In this document: positions 1 through 8,441 of the stretch, piece after piece | Layout of the letters: each line of letters opens with the position of its first letter | Numbering within the stretch: position 1 is the first letter of the stretch | From: an uncultured Alphaproteobacteria bacterium | GTDB lineage: Bacteria > Pseudomonadota > Alphaproteobacteria > Micavibrionales > Micavibrionaceae | NCBI GenBank assembly: GCA_937923625.1 | Contig: CALDTV010000005.1 | Location: forward strand, 1 to 50,098 | Length of the DNA stretch: 50,098 nt | Direction: 5' to 3' | The notes under the pieces: model-generated | Told to the model about the DNA's origin: nothing | What the model saw: only the letters and a program-made list of their open reading frames with translations | The model's database searches: none | Program-made: the position numbers and the translations under genes

Positions 1-1185
1 GTTACTCATCACGGATTGATGGTTGACGCCATCCACGCGCTCGCGGGCTATCGGCATCCCTTCCGCCCCCTCATCTAGCTCTTCAATGTTTATAGAAGGG
101 CAAACAAAATCATTTTGCATCATCAGGATAGAATAAATTGCTTCTTGTACACCTGTCGCGCCCAATGAATGACCTGTCATGGATTTCGTTGCGCTAATAT
201 GTGGCATGTCTTGGTCAAGCTGACCGAACACGGAACGGATTGCATCAAGTTCTGTGATATCTCCCGCGGGTGTGCTCGTGCCGTGGGTATTTATATATGT
301 CACTGGCTTGCTAACCGTTTCCATGGCTTGACGCATGCAGCGCACCGCGCCCTCACCACTTGGTGCAACCATGTCCGCACCATCCGATGTTGCGCCATAG
401 CCCGTTACTTCCGCATAAATTTTCGCACCGCGGGCTTTTGCTGCTTCATATTCTTCTAAGACGACAACGCCGCCACCAGATCCAATCACAAAACCATCAC
501 GGTTGGCATCATACGCCCGCGCCGCTTTGGTGGGTGTGTCATTATATTTTGAACTCATCGCGCCCATGGCATCAAAAAGCGCAGAGAGCGCCCAATCTAA
601 TTCCTCGCCGCCTCCCGCAAACATGACGTCTTGTTTACCCAGCTGAATTTGCTCCATTGCATTGCCAATACAATGGGCAGAGGTTGAACAGGCCGAGGTA
701 ATAGAATAATTCACGCCCTTAATTTTAAAGTTCGTGGAGATATTTGCAGAAACCGTGGAGGACATACATTTAGGCACCGCAAATGGCCCAATACGTTTCG
801 GCCCTTTTTCACGCGCCGTATCCGCCGCAATAATCTGCGCCGAGGTCGATGGCCCCCCCGATCCCATGACGATTCCCGTACGTGGGTTTGAAACCTGATG
901 CTCTTCTAGGCCAGAATCTTTAATTGCCTGCTCCATTGCCAAATGGGTATAAGCCGCCCCCGCCCCCATAAAACGTAGCAAACGTTTGTCGATATGTTCC
1001 GTTAAATCAATATCAATTTTGCCCGAAATTTGGGAACGGAAACCCATCTCGGCCATGGTGTCATCGGCTGTGATCCCTGACTTCCCCGCTTTTAAATTGC
1101 CCAAAACTGTTTCGACATCATTTCCAATACAAGAAATAATCCCCATGCCCGTAATAACGACACGTTTATGTGATGTATTTGTCAT
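1..1185 (-). CDS. fabB: 3-oxoacyl-[ACP] synthase I (KAS I), 3' end outside window
   Basis: Condensing enzyme of type II fatty acid synthesis. It elongates acyl-ACP with malonyl-ACP and, with FabA, makes unsaturated fatty acids in the cytosol. The thiolase-fold motifs are readable on the minus strand: nucleophile Cys166 in [10 protein letters not shown], His301 in NTHGTSTP and His339 in [12 protein letters not shown], which match C163/H298/H333 of the E. coli enzyme. The start ATG is at 1185 ([15 protein letters not shown]). About 395 codons are visible against 406 in E. coli, so only the last few residues lie beyond position 1. fabA is on the same strand about 1.9 kb upstream rather than directly adjacent, with two other genes between. 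Assignment to FabB rather than FabF rests on the [10 protein letters not shown] motif and on the presence of fabA. Confidence 0.93.
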   Translation of the reverse strand, partial: MTNTSHKRVVITGMGIISCIGNDVETVLGNLKAGKSGITADDTMAEMGFRSQISGKIDIDLTEHIDKRLLRFMGAGAAYTHLAMEQAIKDSGLEEHQVSNPRTGIVMGSGGPSTSAQIIAADTAREKGPKRIGPFAVPKCMSSTVSANISTNFKIKGVNYSITSACSTSAHCIGNAMEQIQLGKQDVMFAGGGEELDWALSALFDAMGAMSSKYNDTPTKAARAYDANRDGFVIGSGGGVVVLEEYEAAKARGAKIYAEVTGYGATSDGADMVAPSGEGAVRCMRQAMETVSKPVTYINTHGTSTPAGDITELDAIRSVFGQLDQDMPHISATKSMTGHSLGATGVQEAIYSILMMQNDFVCPSINIEELDEGAEGMPIARERVDGVNHQSVMSN

Positions 1186-1280
1186 GTTGGAAGTTTTAAA
1201 GGATTCACCGTGTAGACACAAACGGGAATTTCATTGACATAAGAAAAAAAATGTTTAACTTTATGTCTATAGGAGACAAA

Positions 1281-1688
1281 ATGGGATTAGTAGACACAGT
1301 TAATATCGGTGACGTTGTTCGTCTTAACGAGCATTGGCTTATAGATAAAATCGACCATCACTCAAAAGTAATAAGCTTAACCGCACCAGGGATGACAAGA
1401 ACAGGCGTCGCTCGCCACAGGACCCAAGACCGAGAGCTTTTAAAACAAGTATCGAAAATGGGAGTCAATTTAAATTCTGGCCATTTTGTTGTAACCCACT
1501 CTGGTCACAATAAAGTCTTAGGGCACGATGACAAACGTAAAAGTTCAAAAATTCCATTTCAGGCGGCACACAGCGATGAGAGAGGCCGTATAAATAAAAG
1601 AATTACCTTCATCTTCAGAGGCACTGATAATTTTAATGCTCGCAGCCAAATTGAAGTTGTTGCAAAGCGGCCTTTACGCTTAGGATAG
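1281..1688 (+). CDS. hypothetical protein, 135 aa
   Basis: Unrecognised basic soluble protein with no signal peptide or membrane segment. The start at 1281 (MGLVDTVNIGD) is preferred to the in-frame ATG at 1251 because AGGAG lies at 1271-1275, six bases upstream. The N-terminal part (about residues 5-40) reads like a small beta barrel: GDVVRLNEHWLIDKIDHHSKVISLTAPG. The middle is rich in His, Arg and Lys (GHFVVTHSGHNKVLGHDDKRKS). It is divergent from fabB and converges on the gene ending at 1702. It could be a nucleic-acid-binding protein on composition alone, which is a guess. Confidence 0.6.
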   Translation: MGLVDTVNIGDVVRLNEHWLIDKIDHHSKVISLTAPGMTRTGVARHRTQDRELLKQVSKMGVNLNSGHFVVTHSGHNKVLGHDDKRKSSKIPFQAAHSDERGRINKRITFIFRGTDNFNARSQIEVVAKRPLRLG

Positions 1689-1701
1689 TGCAAACGCTTC
1701 G

Positions 1702-2523
1702 TTAACTCCACACATCATCCCGCAATAATTTAAAGCCTTCATGAAAGCTTAAGGCGTCACTTAAATCTACATAAATTTGGCTACAAAATGTTGCGACATA
1801 GGCGATAAATTTTTCTTTTGGATAGCTATTACGACGTCCCCTTACCTGTGTCATACGGCGCTGGTCTTTTTCAACGCACATGCTAACACATGGAAGATTA
1901 TTGCTATCACGTAAAGAATAAAACTGCGTTACATTCCCCCCAAGGCAATAATCATAATCGCCATCTGCCATGCAATGCTCAAGATACGCCCCTTCTAAAG
2001 CCAAAGCTTTTTTTGTTTTGAGCCTGACAATATAAAAGCCATTGTCAAAATCCATAATCTTCTCAAAATCACGGGTCAAATCTTCTTTCAAGAAAACGCG
2101 TTCTGCGGCTTTGCGTTTTTTATCAGCAATTTGGCGGCGGTCTTTACTACTAATTGTTTCTAGATGCTCGAACGTGCTAATTTGCAATAATTTACGTGGG
2201 CGCCCTTTATTATCTAACTGATTTGTCCACGCCATGTCATTTTCAATCGCGGCCTCTAACCACGACACAGCATCAAATACGCGTCCCGCCAAACGAATAT
2301 CTTTTTTGGCGTCAAAACGATGCCAAGGGCCACCATCATGCCATTTTTGCCGTAGCCATTCAGGCGCATCAAGGGGTAAGGAGCTTAAAAGCTCCATGGA
2401 GCTTTCACGTTGTTGAATCACATTTTTAAGGGCGGCAATAAGGAATGTTTGCAAACGTGTGTCTGCACCGCAAAAATTCTTCAGATAAAAATCAATATCC
2501 GTTGTGTTTATTATATTTAGCAT
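1702..2523 (-). CDS. PcfJ-like domain protein
   Basis: 273-residue soluble protein. The C-terminal half (about residues 165-255) carries the pattern of the PcfJ family: a Leu/Ala stretch, EGAYLEHCM with a conserved Glu-Gly and His-Cys, then FYSLRDSNNLPCVSMCVEK, then a TQVRGRRNSYP segment. PcfJ was named from a conjugative plasmid, but relatives are common on proteobacterial chromosomes and their biochemical role is unknown. The N-terminal 150 residues are helical and charged. It has its own upstream gap of 143 bp and lies between fabB and the EamA/fabA pair, all on the minus strand. No conjugation or plasmid genes are nearby, so the name should not be read as a function. Confidence 0.6.
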   Translation of the reverse strand: MLNIINTTDIDFYLKNFCGADTRLQTFLIAALKNVIQQRESSMELLSSLPLDAPEWLRQKWHDGGPWHRFDAKKDIRLAGRVFDAVSWLEAAIENDMAWTNQLDNKGRPRKLLQISTFEHLETISSKDRRQIADKKRKAAERVFLKEDLTRDFEKIMDFDNGFYIVRLKTKKALALEGAYLEHCMADGDYDYCLGGNVTQFYSLRDSNNLPCVSMCVEKDQRRMTQVRGRRNSYPKEKFIAYVATFCSQIYVDLSDALSFHEGFKLLRDDVWS

Positions 2524-2666
2524 TCTAATCGCCGCGAACAGCCCTCTTCTTCTTAGAATCTTAGATTATCAAAAACGACATTCAAAATGCAAAAAACACC
2601 GCCAATAACTCTAATCTGAGTATTTCTAGGCACTCTGCAAAAAATAGATTGAAAAAAACTAGCCGC

Positions 2667-3104
2667 TTAAGACCGCGTCAATAAATACAGCGATAACGCG
2701 CCAAGAGCCAGGCCAAACGCTTTCGTGGCGTTGATAGCTTCATTAAAAAATAATAATCCAATGAATATAACGATCACAAGGCTCGCCACCGTCCAGAACG
2801 CATTGCTAATTGTTAAACCGCCTTCACGTACCGCAAGAAAATAAAACAGCTCAATTAAGATGATACCTATGCCCGCCATAAATGCCCAACCAAAGCCAGC
2901 AGCACTAATGGATAATTCTAACTCTTGATTAAAGAAAATCTTATTTACAGCTAAAACAATACTATGCCCAATGAGGGCAACAGCCGTTAAAATAAAAACG
3001 AAAATATATGGATTAACGCTCTCCCCCGCGACCTTAACGGCTACGTTGTACATAGTCGTTCCTATTGTAGCGAGAGAAATGAATAAAAGCCAAAGGGCAC
3101 TCAT
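2667..3104 (-). CDS. half-size EamA/DMT-family membrane protein
   Basis: 145-residue inner-membrane protein made of about five hydrophobic helices (roughly residues 2-24, 31-53, 68-92, 97-118 and 123-143). It matches one EamA repeat of the drug/metabolite transporter superfamily, including the GLTISNAFWTVASLVIVIFIGLLFF-like segment near residues 95-119. Canonical EamA exporters carry two repeats in about 300 residues, so this one would have to work as a dimer, as small multidrug or undecaprenyl-aminoarabinose flippases do. It starts three bases after the fabA stop codon, so it is almost certainly cotranscribed with fabA. The substrate is unknown; a link to lipid metabolism is only suggested by position. 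Confidence 0.75.
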   Translation of the reverse strand: MSALWLLFISLATIGTTMYNVAVKVAGESVNPYIFVFILTAVALIGHSIVLAVNKIFFNQELELSISAAGFGWAFMAGIGIILIELFYFLAVREGGLTISNAFWTVASLVIVIFIGLLFFNEAINATKAFGLALGALSLYLLTRS

Positions 3105-3107
3105 GTT

Positions 3108-3644
3108 TTATGCCGAGGCGGCGCTATTATCAAACAGGCCGACTTTCATATCCATGACTTCACAAGCTAATTCGCCATCAACCTCAACACGACCATCGGC
3201 AACACCCATGACCAACTTACGGTTTATAAAACGCTTTATATCCACCGTATAAACAACTTTTTTTGCTGTCGGCAAGATTTGTTCTTTCAACTTCAGCTCT
3301 CCCAAACCAAGCGCACGGCCAGAGCCTTGCGCCCCTGTCCACCCTAGGAAAAATCCTGTGAGCTGCCATAGTGCATCCAAACCCAAACAACCTGGCATCA
3401 CGGGGTCACCTTTAAAGTGACAATCAAAGAACCATAAATCTGGCGTGACGTCTAATTCGGCGATTACCTGCCCTTTATCATGCGCGCCGCCTGTATCGGC
3501 AATATGGGTGATACGATCAAACATCAACATATTCGGCAATGGTAATTGTGCGTTACCTGGGCCAAACATTTTGCCCTCACCACAAGTAATAATCTCATCG
3601 TAATTATAGCTAGATTTTTGATCGAAATTTAAATCGTTACTCAT
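3108..3644 (-). CDS. fabA: 3-hydroxydecanoyl-[ACP] dehydratase/isomerase
   Basis: Hot-dog fold enzyme that dehydrates 3-hydroxydecanoyl-ACP and isomerises trans-2 to cis-3-decenoyl-ACP, the branch point for unsaturated fatty acids. The catalytic His76 lies in [15 protein letters not shown] and Asp90 in [10 protein letters not shown], matching H70/D84 of E. coli FabA. Further family segments are [23 protein letters not shown] and DMKVGLFD. From Met at 3644 (MSNDLNFDQ) the product is 178 aa, close to the usual 172. The frame is open up to an ATG at 3692, which would add 16 unconserved residues. The EamA gene follows after three bases. FabB, its functional partner, is encoded on the same strand further downstream. 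Confidence 0.95.
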   Translation of the reverse strand: MSNDLNFDQKSSYNYDEIITCGEGKMFGPGNAQLPLPNMLMFDRITHIADTGGAHDKGQVIAELDVTPDLWFFDCHFKGDPVMPGCLGLDALWQLTGFFLGWTGAQGSGRALGLGELKLKEQILPTAKKVVYTVDIKRFINRKLVMGVADGRVEVDGELACEVMDMKVGLFDNSAASA

Positions 3645-4006
3645 TGCTTGCTCTGCTTTCTTTATGGCTGTCATGCAACGATTCTTAAACACTCAAAGAT
3701 TATGAATCAAGAACAGAAGGATTAATCTCTACAGGTAAAATATTTTATATAATACATCTGCTGACAAAAATATTAAACATAGTAAAAATAAAAATGAAAA
3801 CTTGTTATGTCATCAAAAACCTTAATAAAGATATTTTCGCCTAAAGGCCTGAGCGAAGCGGTCTTAAAAGCCATAGCAAGCCCCACCGCGCGTTTGCGCA
3901 ATCAACCCTCACTCCGTTAATAACGGCATCGCCCCTCCTAGATCAGTCATCGTAGAGAACCCAACTTCTGCTAGGATTTCCTAAAACGACCGTACAATTA
4001 AAAGAT
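3645..4006 (-). other. intergenic region upstream of fabA
   Basis: About 360 bases without a supported gene. It should contain the fabA promoter (minus strand). The part next to fabA is AT-rich; the part around 3840-3960 is more GC-rich. No tRNA, terminator with a clear U-tract or known operator was recognised. Confidence 0.5.
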
Positions 4007-4552
4007 CTAAAACATATTGGCAATTAATGGGGCTGCCTCAGGAACAACGTACCCGCCGAGCAATCCACCGGTTATTGCGCCTGCCACAGTTGCCTGACTG
4101 ACATGTGTCAAAGACCGCTTTGCCCGCGCCATTGCTTTACTACTTAAACAAATCGATGTTGCACTACAGGCAAGAAGAAACAAAGCAGTTTTAACATGGC
4201 TAAGAGTGTTAAATGTGCTTGAAACAGTATTGCAAACATCTAATCGACTAGCGATGCCAGAATGTGAGCAAATATCAGCAGCCTTGTCCGACGCCGCTGA
4301 AGCAAATGCGATGGCTTCTGCCCCCGCATATGCGGTTGTTCCTACTATCAATGTTGATAAGCTTAGGGTTTTTAGCTTCTCCTTATTATCTCTTGATAAT
4401 ACCATTTTCGCTTCTAATCTATTCGCAGCTGACAGTCCTGACTGCAAAACTGAAGAAGCGCCTTGCGCAAAGTCACGAGCATGTCTATTCGCACTTTGCC
4501 CAAATTCACCTTTTGAAGTTTTTCTTGGCGTATGTGTGTCTAATGAAGTCAT
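4007..4552 (-). CDS. hypothetical membrane protein, 181 aa
   Basis: Unrecognised protein. The start at 4552 (MTSLDTHTPRK) is preferred to an ATG at 4582 because AAGGG lies about ten bases upstream. The first 60 residues are polar and probably cytoplasmic. Three hydrophobic stretches follow: about residues 62-84 (small and aromatic), 118-138 and 155-175. The last is Gly/Ala-rich (AGAITGGLLGGYVVPEA), like glycine-zipper segments. Two cysteines sit between the first two stretches (ICSHSG and DVCNTV) and could form a disulphide if that loop is periplasmic. It stands alone between long gaps. The function is unknown. Confidence 0.55.
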   Translation of the reverse strand: MTSLDTHTPRKTSKGEFGQSANRHARDFAQGASSVLQSGLSAANRLEAKMVLSRDNKEKLKTLSLSTLIVGTTAYAGAEAIAFASAASDKAADICSHSGIASRLDVCNTVSSTFNTLSHVKTALFLLACSATSICLSSKAMARAKRSLTHVSQATVAGAITGGLLGGYVVPEAAPLIANMF

Positions 4553-4832
4553 TGTTACATTTCCCTTAATAGAAATAATCATTAACAGGAAAAGTGCGAT
4601 TATGTCAATTAATGAGCTGTGCTTTTTACCTCATAATATAAATTGAGCAGTCAAATTAACGAATGAGGCGTTTTTTGATAAAAATCTTCTGCAACACTGA
4701 AAAAAATTTACACATAAAATCAATTACTTATATCTAGCATCAAAATTTTTTCTTCGTAAATCTTGACCAACGCTAATAAAATGAGTTTGATATGAACATT
4801 CCATAACTTACAAGCATTAGAAAGGAAACAAT

Positions 4833-5360
4833 ATGTCTGAACTCTGCAGCGCTTGGTATGAAATAGGTTTTGATACAAGGCCTTTGACCTTAGTCATGGA
4901 TGGCAATGAGCAAACAGGGGCTTTATTAGGCGAGACATCACTTATCATTAGGGGCATGCAAGATTTTGTCGCAGATGATGACGCCAAAAGACTTCAAGCT
5001 ATTTGGATAAAGAGCGTTACAGAAAGAAAACCTACTTTACTCCTTGATGCCACCCCCGCAAACAATGCAGAAGAGGAAGTTTTAAGGCTTGCTGCGTTGG
5101 CAGCAGATAAAATTGATCTTACGATGGAAGTTGAGAGAATTAAGGGCAGAGACTTAAAAATTCCCGAACGTTACGCGGTAAATTTACCCGACACAGATAT
5201 GATTTTAAGGCAAGAAGCTCTGGAGACGTTAGTTCCCTTTCAAAGGGTAAGAGAATTACTATTACAAAGAGAAAAAGAAAATACGACAGAACCAATAGGC
5301 CATATATCTATATTTGCTAAAAGAATAGATATGGGGACAGGGCCACGGGGGATGCATTAA
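4833..5360 (+). CDS. hypothetical protein, 175 aa
   Basis: Unrecognised soluble protein with a good ribosome site (AAAGGAAACAAT before the ATG). The N-terminal half alternates short strands and helices (ALLGETSLIIRGMQDFVADDDAKRL-type sequence). The C-terminal half is a charged helix-rich region followed by a Gly-rich tail (DMGTGPRGMH). Repeated Leu and acidic residues around 70-100 suggest a helical bundle. It converges on the gene ending at 5414. No catalytic motif was seen. Confidence 0.6.
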   Translation: MSELCSAWYEIGFDTRPLTLVMDGNEQTGALLGETSLIIRGMQDFVADDDAKRLQAIWIKSVTERKPTLLLDATPANNAEEEVLRLAALAADKIDLTMEVERIKGRDLKIPERYAVNLPDTDMILRQEALETLVPFQRVRELLLQREKENTTEPIGHISIFAKRIDMGTGPRGMH

Positions 5361-5413
5361 ATTTATATTGAAGGTATTAATTGGAGATTGAGGATAAAAA
5401 GGTTAGTAGTCGG

Positions 5414-6433
5414 TTATTTATAACTAACCGCTGCATACTCAACGCAGGCGGATTTATAGCTTTCTGTTAGGGCTGCCATGGCCAAAGGTTTGGCGATGGC
5501 TGGCTCTAATTCTGGTTTATCACCACCACAACCAACAGCGAGCATCCTGCCAGCCGCTTTGGCGGAACAGACGGCTTGGTCGTGATAATCATACATTTCA
5601 ATTGCCGTGAAAAAACCCTCACATTCTTTATTTGTCATTTGAACAAGCAAAGCAGGCGCATTGGCTGGCGTATCATTGGCGGGAAGGCCAAAACGCCAAT
5701 CCGTTCCCGTTGGAATTCCTAAGCGCACGGCCTCTTGTGTCATGACATAACCACATTGATCCAGTAAATCTGGCAAATCCGCGCCCCGAAACCAACAACA
5801 TTGATTTCGACCATTATGGGATTGTGACAGCTTGTGTCCTGCCAATCCAGCAAGGCCGCTAATGCTATCGGCCATGTTCCAGCCATCCACACCAATTTTC
5901 TTTTCAATGATAACATCACATAATTCTTGTGCCGCCAACTCATACGCCATAGCACGATAAGTTCCTTCTATCAGCAGTCTAAAGCTTTCAGCGCGGCGTT
6001 GTCCCAAATGCTCCCACCGCATAAAAATTTGATGGGTTAGCATAATAAGCATCTCGTGGAATTCGTAGTGACAATCCATCCAGTCTTCAAAAAACTCACG
6101 CGCCATAGAGCGCCCCATTTCTGAATCAAAATCAATAATGCTCGCAGGCGGTAAGCTATCCTCGGCAACATCACCAGATAATGGCTCAGCCTTAATAAGC
6201 GTGCCTAATTGCGCAAAACTGCCTTGAAGCGCTTCGTCACAATTATCAAACAGGAACGCTGTTTCGACAAACATTCCTGAAAGCAGAAGGATTTCCTTCA
6301 TCGCATCATAGCCCTGCTCTTCATCATAGCTCATCGCCTGAATCGCGTAATGAATCCGTAGTGCCACGTCGGCTTTGTTACAAAGTTCCGGCATAATCTT
6401 AAAAACGCTGTGTAAGTGTTTGGTATTAAACAA
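5414..6433 (-). CDS. hypothetical protein, 339 aa
   Basis: Unrecognised, probably cytoplasmic and mainly helical protein without signal peptide. It is rich in Met, Cys and acidic residues. A cluster around residues 110-140 (EFFEDWMDCHYEFHEMLIMLTHQIFMRW, read in parts) has several His/Glu/Asp in helical spacing that could bind metal, though this is speculative. The last 100 residues are less charged and contain VGCGGDKPE. It lies 36 bases downstream of the SH3-domain gene on the same strand, so the two may be cotranscribed. Confidence 0.6.
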   Translation of the reverse strand: MFNTKHLHSVFKIMPELCNKADVALRIHYAIQAMSYDEEQGYDAMKEILLLSGMFVETAFLFDNCDEALQGSFAQLGTLIKAEPLSGDVAEDSLPPASIIDFDSEMGRSMAREFFEDWMDCHYEFHEMLIMLTHQIFMRWEHLGQRRAESFRLLIEGTYRAMAYELAAQELCDVIIEKKIGVDGWNMADSISGLAGLAGHKLSQSHNGRNQCCWFRGADLPDLLDQCGYVMTQEAVRLGIPTGTDWRFGLPANDTPANAPALLVQMTNKECEGFFTAIEMYDYHDQAVCSAKAAGRMLAVGCGGDKPELEPAIAKPLAMAALTESYKSACVEYAAVSYK

Positions 6434-6469
6434 AAGGTAGGATAGAGCGAATGCCCTATGCTTAAGATT

Positions 6470-6991
6470 CTAATCTAATTCTTCAGACGCGTAAACACCC
6501 CAAAGTGATTTTTTTTCGATCCAGCCCTCAAAGCCACCCGCTTCGCCCAAGCACCAAGATGTTTGGCATTGTTTTAACTTGAAGATAACACCGCGTTCCA
6601 ACTTTGCCACGGGCGACGCGGCGATTTCAGGCTTCTTTGATATCATTGCGCCCCCTTCGGGCATGATAACCGCATTGCGGCGACCAGAGAGCAAAGATTG
6701 ATGAATCCAGCCCTCTTCTCCCGCAACATCACGAATTTTACGCCACGTATCAAATTCTTGGATAATTTCAATCGGCATGTTTTTGCGCACAAAAATCCAT
6801 TTAATTGGATAACGTAAAGCAGGCCCCGTCCTAACAAAGACTTTATTTGACCGCAGACTGACAAAACGCGGGATCGGCAGACCAGAACTGTTAAAAATCT
6901 GCTGATTATCCTGCGCCTGCGCTGGCATGGCAACAGCAGGAAGGAACAAAAAGCTTAAAAGAATGATCGTTGATAGAATTTTTATGCGCAT
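6470..6991 (-). CDS. exported SH3-domain protein
   Basis: 173-residue protein with an N-terminal signal peptide (MRIKILSTIILLSFLFLPA..., cleavage likely after AQA near residue 26). Two bacterial SH3-like units follow: about residues 45-105 (VSLRSNKVFVRTGPALRYPIKW ... GEEGWIHQSLLSG, read in parts) and about 110-170 (ending FEGWIEKKSLWG). The FVRTGPALRYPIKW and GWIH motifs are typical of the alphaproteobacterial SH3_4 family (formerly DUF1058). Such proteins are thought to bind peptidoglycan or periplasmic partners; no catalytic domain is attached here. It is divergent from dusA, and the gene at 5414 follows closely on the same strand. Confidence 0.8.
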   Translation of the reverse strand: MRIKILSTIILLSFLFLPAVAMPAQAQDNQQIFNSSGLPIPRFVSLRSNKVFVRTGPALRYPIKWIFVRKNMPIEIIQEFDTWRKIRDVAGEEGWIHQSLLSGRRNAVIMPEGGAMISKKPEIAASPVAKLERGVIFKLKQCQTSWCLGEAGGFEGWIEKKSLWGVYASEELD

Positions 6992-7105
6992 AATCTATGA
7001 AATATGCTAAACCAGCCGAAAATTCAAGACGATATAAATATAAGGACATCATTGATTGCGAGGACTAAAATTCGCCTCTCTATTTATTGATGAAATTAAA
7101 AGAAT

Positions 7106-8143
7106 ATGGACACAAGTAAAACAATCAGTGTGGCACCCATGATGGATTGGACAGACCGCCATTGCCGTTATTTCCATCGGCTGATTGCCCCCTCGGTTTT
7201 GCTCTACACCGAAATGGTCACAACAGGCGCGATCTTGTTCGGTAATGACCGTGATAGGTTTTTAGGGTTCGATGATGCGGAACACCCTGTCGCCCTCCAG
7301 CTAGGCGGTTCTGATCCCCAAGCCCTTGCCGAATGTGCAAAGATTGGCGAAGATTACGGCTATGACGAAATCAATTTAAATTGCGGTTGCCCTTCTGATC
7401 GCGTCCAAAGCGGCATGTTCGGCGCGTGTTTAATGAAAAACCCCGCATTGGTCGCAGACTGCATAAAGGCCATGCAGAACGCCGTTAAAATCCCCGTCAC
7501 AGTCAAATGCCGTATCGGAATTGATGATTGCGAAGATTATGAGTTTCTTGAGAACTTTGTGCGCATCGTCTCCGAAGAAGGCGGCTGTAAAATCTTTATT
7601 ATCCACGCCCGTAAAGCATGGCTAAAAGGCCTCAGCCCCAAGGAAAACCGAGACATCCCTCCGCTTCAATATGATATTGTCGCGCAAATCCAAGCCGCCT
7701 TTCCTGATTTAATTTTCCATGTAAATGGTGGTATCAAGACAATGGTGCAAATACACTCAATGATCGGCATGTCGCAGCGCCCCCCCGCTTGCGAGCATGG
7801 GGACACTTTAAAATCGCAAAATGATTTTAATTTTGATGGCGCAATGATAGGGCGCGAAGCCTATCAAAACCCATGGTTCTTAAGACAAATCCAAGAAAAC
7901 ATATATCATAACAAGAGCTTATTGAGCGCAGAGGAAATTATAGACCAAATGATTCCCTATATAAAAGACCAACAAGAACGCTTCGATACCCCTATAAAAT
8001 CCATTACTCGCCACATGACAGGGCTTTTCAGCGGCCAAAAAGGCGCAAGGCAATGGCGCCAAACCCTCAGCACCGAAGTGCATAAGGATGGCGTCACAGC
8101 AGAAATCCTGATTACTGCCTTTAAAACAGCTTTTTCCAAATAA
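7106..8143 (+). CDS. dusA: tRNA-dihydrouridine(20/20a) synthase DusA
   Basis: FMN enzyme that reduces uridine 20/20a in the tRNA D-loop using NADPH. The TIM-barrel motifs are SVAPMMDWTDRHCRYFHR at the N-terminus, the catalytic Cys95 in NLNCGCPSDRVQSG, KCRIGIDD, FIIHARKAWLKGLSPKENR, and HVNGGIK followed later by DGAMIGREAYQNPW. DusA is distinguished from DusB/C by the GRKAWLxGLSPKENR-type segment and MFGACLM. At 345 aa it is slightly longer than usual because about 22 residues are inserted between NGGIK and DGAMIGREAY (see the repeat at 7768-7834). The start ATG at 7106 directly precedes the conserved core. Confidence 0.93.
   Translation: MDTSKTISVAPMMDWTDRHCRYFHRLIAPSVLLYTEMVTTGAILFGNDRDRFLGFDDAEHPVALQLGGSDPQALAECAKIGEDYGYDEINLNCGCPSDRVQSGMFGACLMKNPALVADCIKAMQNAVKIPVTVKCRIGIDDCEDYEFLENFVRIVSEEGGCKIFIIHARKAWLKGLSPKENRDIPPLQYDIVAQIQAAFPDLIFHVNGGIKTMVQIHSMIGMSQRPPACEHGDTLKSQNDFNFDGAMIGREAYQNPWFLRQIQENIYHNKSLLSAEEIIDQMIPYIKDQQERFDTPIKSITRHMTGLFSGQKGARQWRQTLSTEVHKDGVTAEILITAFKTAFSK
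7768..7834 (+). repeat. palindromic in-frame insertion within dusA
   Basis: Segment encoding about 22 extra residues in DusA. It contains two hairpins: CCCC-GCT, loop TGCG, AGC-(AT)-GGGG at 7783-7802, and a perfect 8-bp stem TTAAAATC/GATTTTAA at 7808-7815 and 7823-7830 with a 7-base loop. The frame is kept. Its CCCGCTTGCG core resembles the intergenic hairpin at 8389-8420. It recalls palindromic elements that insert in frame into genes of other Alphaproteobacteria (Rickettsia), but membership of a family cannot be shown from one window. Confidence 0.45.
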
Positions 8144-8146
8144 CTT

Positions 8147-8180
8147 TCATTACGAAGAGCATGAGCGACGCGGTAATCCG
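8147..8180. repeat. degenerate half of the GTCATTGCGAG repeat
   Basis: TCATTACGAAGAGCATGAGCGACGCGGTAATC-like sequence just after dusA resembles the left arm of the palindromic repeat described at 10109-10198 and 10760-10821. No matching right arm was found. Confidence 0.45.
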
Positions 8181-8388
8181 CTTTGTTTCATCCCCTTAAA
8201 AAAACGCTGAAATTTTCAAACCTTTGTCTACCAACGCTTACAGCGGGAATTTTCAAAAAATTTGCATTTAATTTCGCGTTTTTGTTACTCTCCCCCATCG
8301 CTACGAAAAGATGGCGTAGGCAGCTTCGTTATGAATCTGTTACTATTATAAAAAAGAACGCAACGACGTCTAAAAAACTATTTGGGAA

Positions 8389-8420
8389 AAGCCCCCTCCC
8401 GCTTGCGGGTTGGAGGGCTT
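8389..8420. repeat. GC-rich hairpin with CCCGC/GCGGG core
   Basis: Imperfect inverted repeat with outer arms AAGCCC/GGGCTT and inner stem CCCGC-TT-GCGGG, set about ten bases before the ribosome site of the gene at 8442. No U-tract follows, so it is more likely a repeat element or a leader structure than a terminator. The rest of 8144-8441 holds no supported gene. Confidence 0.45.
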
Positions 8421-8441
8421 AAAATTCGGAGAAAAGACTTA

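Noticed and set aside
8183-8422. 79-codon open frame between dusA and the gene at 8442
   Set aside because: It covers a degenerate repeat and the GC-rich hairpin, has no ribosome site and unnatural composition; chance frame.
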